From Streptomyces viridochromogenes (GTDB lineage Bacteria > Actinomycetota > Actinomycetes > Streptomycetales > Streptomycetaceae): a stretch of DNA of 64,000 nt. Positions 50,901-59,975 of the stretch are shown here, one piece after another (the first letter of the stretch is position 1; every line of letters starts with the position of its first letter). Under the pieces are notes generated by a model. The model was not told the origin of the DNA and did not search any database. It saw only the letters and a list, made by a program, of their open reading frames with translations. The translations under genes were made by a program, and so were the position numbers. The DNA is taken from assembly GCF_001270495.1 (NCBI RefSeq), contig NZ_LGUR01000106.1, positions 124,001 to 188,000 on the forward strand. Direction: 5' to 3'.

Positions 50901-51237
50901 CGTCCGCGGTTCCGAGCACCCATGGCTGCTCGCCCAGTGCCGGATCAGCCGGGGCAACGTGGCCCGGCTGCTGTACGAGCGCACTGCGGCCATCGCCGAC
51001 CTGCACAAGGCGGTCGACTTCTTCAGCCAGGCCGTCCGGATCGCCGAGGAGGCGGGTGAGGTGGAGCTGGCGGCCGCCGCCCTCACCGAACGGGGTCGGG
51101 CACGCAAGGCGATGGGCAGGGCCTACGAGGCCCGCATCGACTACGACCGTGCCCTCCGCCTGACGGACGACCGCGACCGCGTGCGCCTCCTCCGCTCGCT
51201 CATCTCCCGCCTGTCCCCCGAAACGGCCGACGAGTGA
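47968..51237 (+). CDS. SAV_2336-type protein with vWA-like domain and C-terminal helical repeats
   Basis: A 1089-residue multidomain protein. Residues about 1-50 are the SAV_2336 N-terminal domain (SPWLTALVARMRDAGIPPGV), followed by a 100-residue Pro/Ala/Glu-rich linker. About 165-450 contain a vWA-like fold with the metal site LLLLMDVSTSTVVWQQ (D-x-S-x-S), likely gripped by the MoxR ATPase. From about 560 on, helical TPR-like repeats occupy the C terminus (RPRVLADLGRALYVRFGL, LNLGRAYYRRYL, ALTERGRARKAMGRAYEARI). SAV_2336 proteins accompany fxs RiPP loci. The TGA overlaps the GTG of the 50-residue peptide gene. Confidence 0.85.
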   Translation: MTPPAPGIPASGVSPWLTALVARMRDAGIPPGVEELADALWLARRLPPSPEQAGRVGAAPSSGPEPAAGTGTPSPRTRQAPRPPAEDDEQPEPDSARLFAPGPGGDDTDARMTPVRVPAAPALPEPLALQRGLRPLQRYRAPVRPVPRTLDEHATAERAAESGLVLPVLRTDRRREARLLLLMDVSTSTVVWQQALDELRQVCARAGAFREVQVRYLHEVPGGLPGCAATPEPGAALHAPEQLSDPTGRRVTLLLSDCAGPMWRSGQVQRLLHRWAGTAPVAVVQPLPQRMWLRTHLPARRGMLHRREGPAGSLLFRPDKEPVVFGALPVPVLALRRGSVEGWARLVSGATGQSLSAAAAWVRADHPASAAPVRAAQERSGAERVRAFWRPASSEARRLAVYLSAVPLYLPVMQLVQHAMLAGSGPDVLSEVLLSGLLRRREDTDDPRAVRYDFLPGVATELRSRLTVGEVELLFKHCSEYVERKFGRSARNFPALAGAFLRGAVPPGAHRERLTGPAEREPAGLRAFAEVSADVLRDLGARLPAVAGTMAAGAMAAGQSATELLDLGRQALARFDGEGLVRELDAAVEYSRQAVAVAGSGGQRIPAGEELANALLARWRVRRVGEDLREAWEALDGQAVTVRGRLVLGLVCWAQAQEVAGSGVDFDGIPQSLRDWAGAEPGQATERARDVLLYLADLNLGAVLAEEESEPAARARRRTAAEALTVVRRTLADVGPHGPDWRVLQLRRAVDAASAWLRLSGSVHTLVARGRLWLELAREREGHDVVAADAAASAAEDLMEAVRDETALPAAERCRIWLDVAVAVEIPQTERQEGLLLYAVEQAQRAAGDDPELGFECLVRAGGIYRGRHDQTGELTELNRAVEAWEQAVRLLGEDDQRRPRVLADLGRALYVRFGLRGEAEDIARSVDHLRQAVDECLPDDPQLPWLRLNLGRAYYRRYLLAGVLTDLYEADWLFAEAVRGSEHPWLLAQCRISRGNVARLLYERTAAIADLHKAVDFFSQAVRIAEEAGEVELAAAALTERGRARKAMGRAYEARIDYDRALRLTDDRDRVRLLRSLISRLSPETADE

Positions 51238-51386
51238 CCCTCCCCACCGACGACACCCACATACCCCTCCCGGAGATCGCGCCACCCGACCACACCGACC
51301 ACCCGGTTTTGGCCGCGATCCTCGCCGAACTCCGCACCCGTGAGGGGGAGAACACCGTCGTCGCCCACTACGAAGACGCCCCATGA
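51234..51386 (+). CDS. FxsA-like RiPP precursor peptide ending YEDAP (50 residues)
   Basis: A 50-codon gene fixed on both sides by four-base overlaps: GTG 51234 overlaps the upstream TGA, and its own TGA (51384-51386) overlaps the ATG of the radical SAM gene. The product has a helical leader with HPVLAAILAELRTRE (residues 23-37), the stretch typical of FxsA precursors, and ends VVAHYEDAP. FxsA peptides end F-x-S-x-x; here the aligned last five residues are Y46-E47-D48-A49-P50, an aromatic-x-acidic variant. The next gene's maturase would be expected to link the Tyr ring to the Asp side-chain carbon as a three-residue cyclophane. The link is inferred. It is easily missed because it is short and starts with GTG. 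Confidence 0.82.
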   Translation: MTLPTDDTHIPLPEIAPPDHTDHPVLAAILAELRTREGENTVVAHYEDAP

Positions 51387-52582
51387 CGACCCACCCCCAC
51401 CCGACGTGGCCGCACGCCCTCCTCGACACCACGGCCCATCGGCCCGTGCCCTTCCGGCAGTTCGTGCTGAAGGTGCACGGCCGGTGCAACCTCGACTGCA
51501 CCTACTGCTACCTCTACCAGGGCCCCGACCACGGCTGGCGTGACCGCCCCGCCCGTACCCCCGACCGCACCATGCGCCGCGCGGCGGACCGGATCGCCGA
51601 GCACGTCCGCACCCACCGCCTCGACACCGTCCGTATCGAACTCCACGGCGGCGAACCCCTCCTCACCGGCCCCGACCCCGTCCTCGCCTACGCCGCCGCG
51701 GTACGGGAGGCCGTCGACTGCCACGTCACCGCCACCGTCCAGACCAACGGCACCCGCCTGACGGCCAGGGCCCTCGACCGCCTCGCCGGCGCGGACATCC
51801 GGGTCGGCCTCAGCCTCGACGGCGGGCGCGCCGCGCACAACGCCCGCCGGACCGACCACGCCGGACGCCCCGCCTGGCCCGCCGCGCACGCGGCGGCACA
51901 GCGGCTCGCGGCGCGCCCGGAGTCGTACGCCGGAATCCTCTGCACGATCGACCTGGCGGCCGATCCCCTGGACGTCTACCGCTCGCTCCTCGCGCTGCGC
52001 CCACCCGGGGTCGACTTCCTCCTCCCGCACGCCAACTGGGACCGGCCACCCCCGGGCATGCCGAGCCGGCCCCCGGGCAGGCACCGCCCCCAGCCCACGC
52101 CCTACGGTGACTGGCTCGCCACCGTCTTCGACGCCTGGTGGGACGAGGGGCGGCTCGGCACGCGCGTACGGCTGTTCCAGGAGATCACCGGACTGCTGCT
52201 CGGCTCCCCCAGCCGCGCCGAGGCCGTGGGGCTGTCGCCGATGGCGGCCGTCGTGGTCGAGACGGACGGCGCCATCGAGCAGGTCGACTCGCTCAGGTCG
52301 GCGTACGAGGGCGCCTCGGAGACCGGCCTGGACGTCTTCCGGCACTCGTTCGACCAGGCCCTGCGCCATCCCGGCGTCGCCGCACGCCAGCTGGGGGAGC
52401 GAGGGCTCGCCGACGAGTGCCTGGGCTGCCCCGTGGGGAAGGTGTGCGGGGGCGGGAACTACGTGCACCGGTACGCTCCCGGGACCGGGTTCCGGCATCC
52501 CAGTGTCTACTGTGCCGACCTGGAGCGGCTCGTCCGGCACATCGCGCACCGGCTGGAGCGGACGTCTCGCGCGGCCCGGTGA
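51383..52582 (+). CDS. fxsB: FxsB-family radical SAM/SPASM peptide maturase
   Basis: A 399-residue radical SAM enzyme. FVLKVHGRCNLDCTYCYLY holds the 4Fe-4S cysteines C35-x3-C39-x2-C42; ELHGGEPLL is the GGE SAM-binding strand. The C-terminal SPASM-type cluster region reads CLGCPVGKVCGGGNYVHRY then SVYC. RPVPFRQFVLKVH plus WRDRPARTPD is characteristic of FxsB, which forms C-C cyclophane bonds in FxsA peptides. No HExxH hydroxylase domain follows, unlike some FxsB relatives. ATG 51383 overlaps the precursor stop. Confidence 0.92.
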   Translation: MTTHPHPTWPHALLDTTAHRPVPFRQFVLKVHGRCNLDCTYCYLYQGPDHGWRDRPARTPDRTMRRAADRIAEHVRTHRLDTVRIELHGGEPLLTGPDPVLAYAAAVREAVDCHVTATVQTNGTRLTARALDRLAGADIRVGLSLDGGRAAHNARRTDHAGRPAWPAAHAAAQRLAARPESYAGILCTIDLAADPLDVYRSLLALRPPGVDFLLPHANWDRPPPGMPSRPPGRHRPQPTPYGDWLATVFDAWWDEGRLGTRVRLFQEITGLLLGSPSRAEAVGLSPMAAVVVETDGAIEQVDSLRSAYEGASETGLDVFRHSFDQALRHPGVAARQLGERGLADECLGCPVGKVCGGGNYVHRYAPGTGFRHPSVYCADLERLVRHIAHRLERTSRAAR

Positions 52583-52683
52583 CTGGAACAATGCTCAACT
52601 CATTACCTCTGGAACCGATTTGACGCACAATTGAATAGCCTGTGCACAGACGTGACCAGGTTCAGTCGAGGGGATACGGCGAG

Positions 52684-55644
52684 ATGGCGGCGGAACTCGG
52701 ACACGTCACGGTGGTCTTCGCCGGACAGAGCGAGTCCTGGGCCAAGTGGATCGACCACCAGATCCGGGCCGCGGGACGGGGCACCACGCTGATCAGGTGG
52801 AACCCGTTGCGCCGACCGCCGACCGCCGAGGCGTTCACCAGCCTGCTCAGCGCGCCGGGACGCGTCCTGCTCGTGATCGACGACTGGCACGAGCGGCTGG
52901 GAGACGAGCGGTTCGACGCCTGGGCCGAGGCCCTGCGGCAGGTGCTGCCGACCTACCAGGACCGCATCGCCGCCGTGAGCATCACCGCCCGGCCCATGCC
53001 CGAGGCCGTCATCGCCCTGGCCCCCGTCGAACTGCGCGGCCTGCGGCCCGAGGTCGCGCGCAGCCGGGTCCTGGAGTGCGCGGGCATACCCGCCCCGGGC
53101 GTCCTGATCGACCTGCGCCGCGGTCCCCGCTTCCCCGACGATCCGCCGGACGTCTGGCAGGTCCCGCGCCGCAACCGCCGCTTCATCGGCCGCACCGAAC
53201 TGCTGGAGAAGGTCTACGGCGCCTTCTCCGCCGCCGGACCCGACGGCGCCGCCGTGGCGCTGCTCGGCCCCGGCGGCTTCGGCAAGACCCAGCTGGCCCT
53301 GGAGTACGTCCACCGGTTCGCCGGTGAGTACGACATCGTCTGGTGGATCAACGCCGCCCAACGCGTCACCGCCCGCCAGCAGTTCGCCGACCTCGCCGCC
53401 GCCCTGGACCTGCGCGACTCCGGCGACCTCGCGAACACCATCACCGCCGTCCGCCGGGAACTCGACGGCACCGCCCGGCCCTGGCTGCTCGTCCTGGACG
53501 GCGCCGGCGACCCGGAGCGGCTGATCGACCTGGTGCCCGAAGGACGCGGCCACATCCTCGTCACCACCCACCGCAGCGAGTGGGGCGCCCACGCGGAGAA
53601 CATCGCCGTACCCGTCTTCGAACGCCGCGAGAGCGTCGCCTTCGCCGCGCGCCGCACGGAACGCCTCAGCGACACCCAGGCCGAGCGCCTCGCCGAGGCC
53701 GTGGAGGACATGCCCCTGCTGCTCGACCAGACGTCCGCCTGGCTGGACATCAACCCCACCGTGCCGGTCGACGACTACATCCGGGACATCCGCGACGGCC
53801 GCCCGCACCGCTTCGGTGTCATGGCCTCCGGCCAGTACCCGGAGAGCTTCGAGGTCGCCTGGGCGAAGCTCGTCAACACCCTGCGCGAGGGCTCGGAGTC
53901 CGCCTGGCAACTGCTCAACCTGCTCGTCTGCTTCTCGCACGACGTGGTGCCGGTACGGCTGCTGCAGACCGCCCGGCACGGCGACCTGCCCGCCGAACTG
54001 GACGAACTGATCGCCGAGCCCAGCAGCTGGAACACCGCCCTGCGCCGGCTGTCCGAGATCACCTCCATGCGGATCGAGTACGAACCCGGGCCGCGGATGG
54101 ACACCCAGACCGTCGGCACCCTGCGCATGCACCGCCTCTTCCACCGCTTCGTACGGTCCATCCAGTCGCCCGCCGACGCCGAGCGCTACTCGGCCGCCGC
54201 CCGCAAGGTCCTCGTCTCCGCCGACCCGCGCGACTCCTCCTCGGCCGGCAACTGGGCCCGGTACGCCGCCCTCATCCCGCACCTCGAACCCTCCGGGGCC
54301 CTGGAGTCGGACGACGACGACGCGCGTGAACTGGTCCTCAACTGCATCGAGTACCTGCGGATGCGGGGCGAGTACCACGACGGCTGGCTGCTCAGCCGCA
54401 AGGCCGTGGAGCACTGGCGGGCCACCTCGGGCGACACCGACCGCTCGGTGCTCGTGGCCGTCCACCAGCTGGCCAACATGCTGCGCAGAGCGGGAAAGTA
54501 CGCGGAGGCCGAGACAGTCGGCCGGGAGATCCTCGGGCGGCTCGAACGCGCCGACGACGTCCGGCCGATCGAGGTGATCCGCGCCAAGGACGGCCTCGGC
54601 GGCACCCTCATGGCGCTCGGCCGGTACCCGGAGGCCCGCGCCCTGTTCGACGAGGCCGCCGCGACCGCCGCCGCGGAACTCGGCGGCGCACAGGTGCCGC
54701 GCACCCTCGCCATCCGCAGCAACCTCGCCGTCGCCCTCGGCCTCCAGGGCCACTACACCGAGTCGCTCGCCCTGCACCGCAGGATCTACGAGGCCCGCCT
54801 GGAGTTACTCGGCGAACGCGACGCCCTCACCCTCAACTCCTCGCTGCGCACCGCCTGGATGCTGCGCCTGCTCGGCAGCTACCGCGAGGCGCTGACCATC
54901 CAGGGCCACAACTCCCGTGTCCACGGCCAGGTCCTGGACCGCACCCACAGCCAGACCCTGCTCGCCGAGCACAACCTCGCGCTGTGCGCCCGCCGGGTCG
55001 GAGACCTCCAGTTCGCGCACGCCATGCTGCGCGGCGTCCGCGAGAAGCTGATCCGCCGCCGTGGCCCGACGCACCCCGAGACGCTGATGGCGTCCTGCGA
55101 CTACGCGATGCTGCTGCGCGACCTGGAGCTCACGGAGGAGGCCAGGGGCCTGGCCGAGGCCACCGCCACCCAGTACGCCGCCCAGCTCGGCGACCGCCAC
55201 CCGTACGCGATCGGCGCGCGGGACAACGTCGCCACCGTCATGCGGGACATGGGCGAGCACCGGGCCGCGCTGGCGCTGTCCCGGCAGACCGCGCCGCAGA
55301 TGCGGCGGGCGGTGGGCCGGGACCACCCGTGGGCCATCGGCTGCGCCAAGAACGAGGTCGCCGCGCTGGCCGGCGTAGGAGAGATCGAGGCGGCGGCAGC
55401 GCTGGGCCGGGAGACCGCCGACCGTTCCGCGCGCGTCCTGGGCGACGCGCATGTGCTCACCATCAGCCTGCGGGCCGGGCTCGCACTGGACCTGGCCGAA
55501 CTGGGCGAGCGGGAGGAGTCCGAGGCGCTGCACCGGGACACCGTGGCCCGTCTGACGTCACGGCTCGGCGCCGACCACCCGCAGACCCGCCACATCCTCG
55601 AACGGCAGCGCCCGTACTGGGACTTCGAGCCTCAACCGATCTGA
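52684..55644 (+). CDS. fxsT: FxsT-type protein: TIR-like, NB-ARC ATPase and TPR repeats
   Basis: A 986-residue STAND-type protein of the FxSxx-COOH system. Residues about 1-125 are a TIR/SEFIR-like domain (GHVTVVFAGQSESWAKWIDH). The NB-ARC domain covers about 165-430 with PRRNRRFIGRTELLEKVY, Walker A GPGGFGKT at 195-202 and Walker B WLLVLDGAGD. From about 560 the protein is TPR: repeated ALFDEAAATAAAELG, SLALHRRIYEARLELLG and RSARVLGDAH-type helices. Such proteins resemble immune receptors that oligomerise after ligand binding; the modified peptide is a plausible ligand. ATG 52684 is chosen (MAAELGHVTVVFAG); an in-frame ATG at 52642 adds 14 residues. It follows fxsB by 101 bp. Confidence 0.9.
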   Translation: MAAELGHVTVVFAGQSESWAKWIDHQIRAAGRGTTLIRWNPLRRPPTAEAFTSLLSAPGRVLLVIDDWHERLGDERFDAWAEALRQVLPTYQDRIAAVSITARPMPEAVIALAPVELRGLRPEVARSRVLECAGIPAPGVLIDLRRGPRFPDDPPDVWQVPRRNRRFIGRTELLEKVYGAFSAAGPDGAAVALLGPGGFGKTQLALEYVHRFAGEYDIVWWINAAQRVTARQQFADLAAALDLRDSGDLANTITAVRRELDGTARPWLLVLDGAGDPERLIDLVPEGRGHILVTTHRSEWGAHAENIAVPVFERRESVAFAARRTERLSDTQAERLAEAVEDMPLLLDQTSAWLDINPTVPVDDYIRDIRDGRPHRFGVMASGQYPESFEVAWAKLVNTLREGSESAWQLLNLLVCFSHDVVPVRLLQTARHGDLPAELDELIAEPSSWNTALRRLSEITSMRIEYEPGPRMDTQTVGTLRMHRLFHRFVRSIQSPADAERYSAAARKVLVSADPRDSSSAGNWARYAALIPHLEPSGALESDDDDARELVLNCIEYLRMRGEYHDGWLLSRKAVEHWRATSGDTDRSVLVAVHQLANMLRRAGKYAEAETVGREILGRLERADDVRPIEVIRAKDGLGGTLMALGRYPEARALFDEAAATAAAELGGAQVPRTLAIRSNLAVALGLQGHYTESLALHRRIYEARLELLGERDALTLNSSLRTAWMLRLLGSYREALTIQGHNSRVHGQVLDRTHSQTLLAEHNLALCARRVGDLQFAHAMLRGVREKLIRRRGPTHPETLMASCDYAMLLRDLELTEEARGLAEATATQYAAQLGDRHPYAIGARDNVATVMRDMGEHRAALALSRQTAPQMRRAVGRDHPWAIGCAKNEVAALAGVGEIEAAAALGRETADRSARVLGDAHVLTISLRAGLALDLAELGEREESEALHRDTVARLTSRLGADHPQTRHILERQRPYWDFEPQPI

Positions 55645-55713
55645 CCGGAGGTGGAAGGCGAACCGATTGGCCAGGTCGAAGGTGATCCGGGGCTCTGATC
55701 AGCTAACGGCACC

Positions 55714-55800
55714 GCAGTTCCCCAAGGGGCGCGGGGCTGTGTCGATTTGCGGCTCCGCCGCGTGCGCGCGACCAGCCACGACGAACCTGCAGTCGCGTAC
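55714..55800. repeat. Copy of a dispersed streptomycete intergenic repeat
   Basis: CCCCAAGGGGCGCGGGGCTG followed by GCGCGACCAGCCACGACGAA and CCTGCAG is a sequence motif that I recognise from many Streptomyces intergenic regions. It lies between the convergent fxsT and sucA genes. Possibly a RNA hairpin or a remnant small element. Confidence 0.5.
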
Positions 55801-55830
55801 GCCCCCCAACCACCCCCCTGGGCAGGCGAA

Positions 55831-55868
55831 AGGGCCCGGCACCGAGCAAGAACTCGGCACCGGGCCCT
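55831..55868 (-). terminator. Terminator of sucA
   Basis: AGGGCCCGGCACCGAG and CTCGGCACCGGGCCCT pair over 16 bp with two mismatches around a 6-nt loop, 26 bp after the sucA stop; TTTCGCC follows on the minus strand. Confidence 0.82.
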
Positions 55869-55893
55869 GAGATTCGGCTGAACCGCCGGAGGC

Positions 55894-58800
55894 TTACGCC
55901 TCGAACACCTCACGCACCAGCTGCTCCTGCTCGGCCTGGTGGCGCTTGGCCGAACCCACCGCCGGGGACGAGCCGTGCGGACGGGAGATCCGGCGCAGGC
56001 GCTCGCCGTGCGGGACCTCGGCGCCGACCGCCAGGTCCAGGTGGTCGATCAGGTTGAGCGCGATGAACGGCCACGCACCCTGGTTCGCCGGCTCCTCCTG
56101 GGCCCACAGGTACTTCTCGGCGTTCGGGTACTTGGCGATCTCGGCCTGGAGCTCGGCACCCGGCAGCGGGTACAGGCGCTCGATGCGGATGATCGCCGTG
56201 TCCGTGACGCCGCGCTTCTTCCGCTCGGCGTCCAGGTCGTAGTAGACCTTGCCGGCGCAGAAGACGACCTTCTTGACGGCGGCCGGGTCGACCGACGCGT
56301 CGCCGATGACCGGCTGGAACTGGCCCGTCGTGAACTCCTCCGCCTTCGAGGCAGCGGCCTTCAGGCGCAGCATCGACTTCGGGGTGAAGACGACCAGCGG
56401 CTTGTGGTGCGGGTTGTGCACCTGCCACCGCAGGAGGTGGAAGTAGTTCGACGGCAGGGTCGGCATGGCGACCGTCATGTTGTTCTGCGCGCACAGCTGG
56501 AGGAAACGCTCCGGGCGGGCGGACGAGTGGTCCGGGCCCTGGCCCTCGTAGCCGTGCGGCAGCAGCAGGACGACGCCGGAGGTCTGCGCCCACTTCTGCT
56601 CGGCCGACGAGATGAACTCGTCCACGACCGTCTGGGCGCCGTTGACGAAGTCGCCGAACTGGGCCTCCCACATCACCAGGGCGTCGGGACGCGCCAGCGA
56701 GTAGCCGTACTCGAAGCCCATCGCGGCGTACTCGGAGAGGAGGGAGTTGTAGACGTTGTAACGCGCCTGGTCCTCGCCGAGGTACATCAGCGGCGTGAAC
56801 TCCTCGCCCGTCTCGCGGTCGATCAGCACCGCGTGACGCTGGCCGAACGTACCGCGCTGCGAGTCCTGGCCCGCGAGGCGGATCGGCACGCCTTCCAGGA
56901 GGAGGGAGCCGACGGCGAGCGTCTCGCCCATGCCCCAGTCGATGGTGCCGTCCTCGACCATGGACGCCCGGCGCTGGAGCTGCGGCAGCAGACGCGGGTG
57001 AACGGTGATGTGGTCGGGGATGTTGACCTGGGACTCGGCGATCCGCTTGACGACCTCCGAGGTGACCGCGGTGTTGACGGCCACCGGGAACTCGGCCTGC
57101 GGCTCCGCCGGCTCGGCCGCGGCCGGCTGCGAGATGGCCTCACGGACCTCCGTGAAGACCTTCTCCAACTGGCCCTGGTAGTCCTGCAGCGCCTGCTCGG
57201 CCTCTTCCAGGGTGATGTCGCCGCGACCGATGAGGGACTCGGTGTACAGCTTGCGCACCGAGCGCTTGCGGTCGATCAGGTCGTACATCAGCGGCTGGGT
57301 GAAGGCCGGGTTGTCGGTCTCGTTGTGACCGCGGCGGCGGTAGCAGATGAGGTCGATCACGACGTCCTTGTTGAACGCCTGGCGGAACTCGAAGGCCAGA
57401 CGGGCAACGCGGACGACCGCCTCGGGGTCGTCGCCGTTCACGTGGAAGATCGGCGCCTCGATCATGCGGGCCACGTCGGTGGCGTACATGGAGGAGCGCG
57501 ACGACTCGGGAGCCGCCGTGAAGCCGACCTGGTTGTTGATGACGATGTGGACCGTGCCGCCGGTGCGGTAGCCGCGCAGCTGCGACATGTTCAAGGTCTC
57601 GGCCACCACGCCCTGGCCCGCGAAGGCCGCGTCGCCGTGGATCGCCACCGGCAGGACCGTGAAGTCCGTGCCGCCCTTGTTGATGATGTCCTGCTTGGCG
57701 CGGGCGACGCCCTCCAGGACCGGGTCCACCGCCTCCAGGTGCGAGGGGTTCGCGACCAGGGAGACCTTGATCTGCTCGCCGTCGAGACCGGTGAAGGTGC
57801 CCTCGGCGCCCAGGTGGTACTTCACGTCACCGGAGCCGTGCATCGACTTCGGGTCGAGGTTGCCCTCGAACTCGCGGAAGATCTGGGCGTACGACTTGCC
57901 GACGATGTTGGCGAGGACGTTCAGGCGGCCGCGGTGGGCCATGCCGATGACGACCTCGTCCAGGCGGGACTCGGCGGCGCTGTCGATGACCGCGTCCAGC
58001 AGCGGGATGACGGACTCGCCGCCCTCCAGGGAGAAGCGCTTCTGGCCGACGTACTTCGTCTGCAGGAAGGTCTCGAAGGCCTCCGCCGCGTTCAGCCGGC
58101 GCAGGATGCGCAGCTGCTCCTCGCGCTCCGGCTTGGTGTGCGCGCGCTCGATGCGGTCCTGGATCCACCGGCGCTGCTTGGGGTCCTGGATGTGCATGAA
58201 CTCGACGCCGGTGGTGCGGCAGTACGAGTCGCGCAGCACACCGAGGATGTCCCGCAGCTTCATCAGGGACTTGCCGGCGAAGCCGCCGACGGCGAACTCG
58301 CGCTCCAGGTCCCACAGGGTGAGGCCGTGCTCGGTGATGTCCAGGTCGGGGTGCTTGCGCTGCTGGTACTCCAGCGGGTCGGTGTCGGCCATGACGTGGC
58401 CGCGGACGCGGTAGGAGTGGATCAGCTCGAAGACACGGGCGGCCTTGGTGACGTCGTCGTCGTGCGAGGCGTCGATGTCCTTGAGCCAGCGGACCGGCTC
58501 GTAGGGGATGCGCAGCGCCTCGAAGATGTCGTCGTAGAAGCCGTTCTCGCCGAGGAGGAGGTTCGCGACGATCCGCAGGAACTCGCCGGAGGCGGCGCCC
58601 TGGATGACCCGGTGGTCGTAGGTCGACGTGAGCGTCATGACCTTCGAGATGCCGAGCTTGTTCAGGGTGTCCTGGGACGTGCCCTGGAACTCCGCCGGGT
58701 AGTCCATGGAGCCGACGCCCATGATCACCGACTGGCCGGGCATCAGACGCGGCACGGAGTGGACGGTGCCGAGGCCGCCGGGGTTGGTCAGGGAGACCGT

Positions 58801-59694
58801 CACGCCGGTGAAGTCGTCCATGCCCAGCTTGCCGTCGCGGGCGCGGCGGACGATGTCCTCGTAGGCCTGCCAGAACTCGAAGAAGTTCAGGGTCTCGGCC
58901 TTCTTGATGCCCGCGACCACGAGCTGGCGGTCGCCGTTGGGCTTGACCAGGTCGATGGCGAGGCCGAAGTTGATGTGCTCCGGCTTGACCAGGGTCGGCT
59001 TGCCGTCCTTCTCCGCGAAGGAGTAGTTCATCGACGGCATGGCCTTGATGGCCTGCACCATCGCGTAGCCGATCAGGTGCGTGAAGGAGATCTTCCCGCC
59101 CCGGGCGCGCTTCAGGTGGTTGTTGATGACGATGCGGTTGTCGAAGAGCAGCTTCACCGGGACCGCGCGCACGGACGTGGCCGTGGGCACCTCCAGCGAG
59201 GCGTTCATGTTCTTCGCGACCGCGGCGGCGGGGCCGCGCAGCGTCACCAGCTCGGGACCGTCGGCGGTCGCGGTGGCGGGCTCGGCCTTCTTCGGCTGAG
59301 CGGGCTTCGCGGCCGGCGCGGGCGCGGCGGGCTTCGCCGCGGCCGGAGCCGGAGCGGCCGGAGCCGCGGGCGCGGCGGCCGCGGGCTTCGGAGCCGCCGG
59401 GGCCGGCGCGGGGACCGACGGGGTGGCCGGAGCGGCCGGTGCGGCCGGAGCAGTGGTGGTGGTCCCCGCGGCCCCCGCGGCCGCGGTACCCGCCGGAGCC
59501 GAGGCGGCGGGCGCTCCCGGCTTGTAGTCGGCGAAGAAGTCCCACCAGGCTCGGTCTACCGAATTGGGGTCCTGGAGGTACTGCTGATAGATCTCGTCGA
59601 CGAGCCACTCGTTCGGACCGAACGCGGCAGCGGGGTTCTTGCCCGCTTGGTCGTCGGTCGAGATGCTCGAGTTACTGGGGGACTGTGGCGACAC
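55894..59694 (-). CDS. sucA: Multifunctional 2-oxoglutarate dehydrogenase E1/E2 (Kgd/SucA)
   Basis: A 1266-residue actinobacterial 2-oxoglutarate dehydrogenase/decarboxylase. The E1 N-terminal helix ([20 protein letters not shown]) is at 15-45, an Ala/Pro-rich linker at about 50-125, an E2-type acyltransferase domain at about 130-350 ([15 protein letters not shown] replaces the HxxxDG core), and the thiamine-diphosphate E1 domain from about 370 to the end ([42 protein letters not shown]). It feeds the TCA cycle. GTG 59694 gives the usual start [13 protein letters not shown]-protein (OdhI/GarA) control acts on this enzyme in relatives. Confidence 0.96.
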   Translation of the reverse strand: MSPQSPSNSSISTDDQAGKNPAAAFGPNEWLVDEIYQQYLQDPNSVDRAWWDFFADYKPGAPAASAPAGTAAAGAAGTTTTAPAAPAAPATPSVPAPAPAAPKPAAAAPAAPAAPAPAAAKPAAPAPAAKPAQPKKAEPATATADGPELVTLRGPAAAVAKNMNASLEVPTATSVRAVPVKLLFDNRIVINNHLKRARGGKISFTHLIGYAMVQAIKAMPSMNYSFAEKDGKPTLVKPEHINFGLAIDLVKPNGDRQLVVAGIKKAETLNFFEFWQAYEDIVRRARDGKLGMDDFTGVTVSLTNPGGLGTVHSVPRLMPGQSVIMGVGSMDYPAEFQGTSQDTLNKLGISKVMTLTSTYDHRVIQGAASGEFLRIVANLLLGENGFYDDIFEALRIPYEPVRWLKDIDASHDDDVTKAARVFELIHSYRVRGHVMADTDPLEYQQRKHPDLDITEHGLTLWDLEREFAVGGFAGKSLMKLRDILGVLRDSYCRTTGVEFMHIQDPKQRRWIQDRIERAHTKPEREEQLRILRRLNAAEAFETFLQTKYVGQKRFSLEGGESVIPLLDAVIDSAAESRLDEVVIGMAHRGRLNVLANIVGKSYAQIFREFEGNLDPKSMHGSGDVKYHLGAEGTFTGLDGEQIKVSLVANPSHLEAVDPVLEGVARAKQDIINKGGTDFTVLPVAIHGDAAFAGQGVVAETLNMSQLRGYRTGGTVHIVINNQVGFTAAPESSRSSMYATDVARMIEAPIFHVNGDDPEAVVRVARLAFEFRQAFNKDVVIDLICYRRRGHNETDNPAFTQPLMYDLIDRKRSVRKLYTESLIGRGDITLEEAEQALQDYQGQLEKVFTEVREAISQPAAAEPAEPQAEFPVAVNTAVTSEVVKRIAESQVNIPDHITVHPRLLPQLQRRASMVEDGTIDWGMGETLAVGSLLLEGVPIRLAGQDSQRGTFGQRHAVLIDRETGEEFTPLMYLGEDQARYNVYNSLLSEYAAMGFEYGYSLARPDALVMWEAQFGDFVNGAQTVVDEFISSAEQKWAQTSGVVLLLPHGYEGQGPDHSSARPERFLQLCAQNNMTVAMPTLPSNYFHLLRWQVHNPHHKPLVVFTPKSMLRLKAAASKAEEFTTGQFQPVIGDASVDPAAVKKVVFCAGKVYYDLDAERKKRGVTDTAIIRIERLYPLPGAELQAEIAKYPNAEKYLWAQEEPANQGAWPFIALNLIDHLDLAVGAEVPHGERLRRISRPHGSSPAVGSAKRHQAEQEQLVREVFEA

Positions 59695-59975
59695 GGCGGC
59701 AACCGCCCTCTTCCGCTTCACAAGGTGATGGACAGCGGGAATTAAGGCTACGCCCCCATGGCCGGGAAGGTCAGGCTGAGCAAGGTCATCGTCGCGTAAG
59801 TCACATCGGAAAGCGTGTTTCGGGCCTGGAAATGGCGGGAAACAAGCGTGGTTCCGCTTCATCTGGGAAGGCCCGACCGGCGCCCGGCGCGCCGACGGCG
59901 CGGGGCTCTACCTGATCACACGTGTCCGTCAGCCAGGACAGACGTGGATCTTGGTGCTCCGCTTCGAACTTTACG

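Noticed and set aside
55939..59745. A 1268-codon open frame on the plus strand
   Set aside because: It is the antisense shadow of sucA; its residues are Val/Leu/Arg/Gly-biased with no domain.
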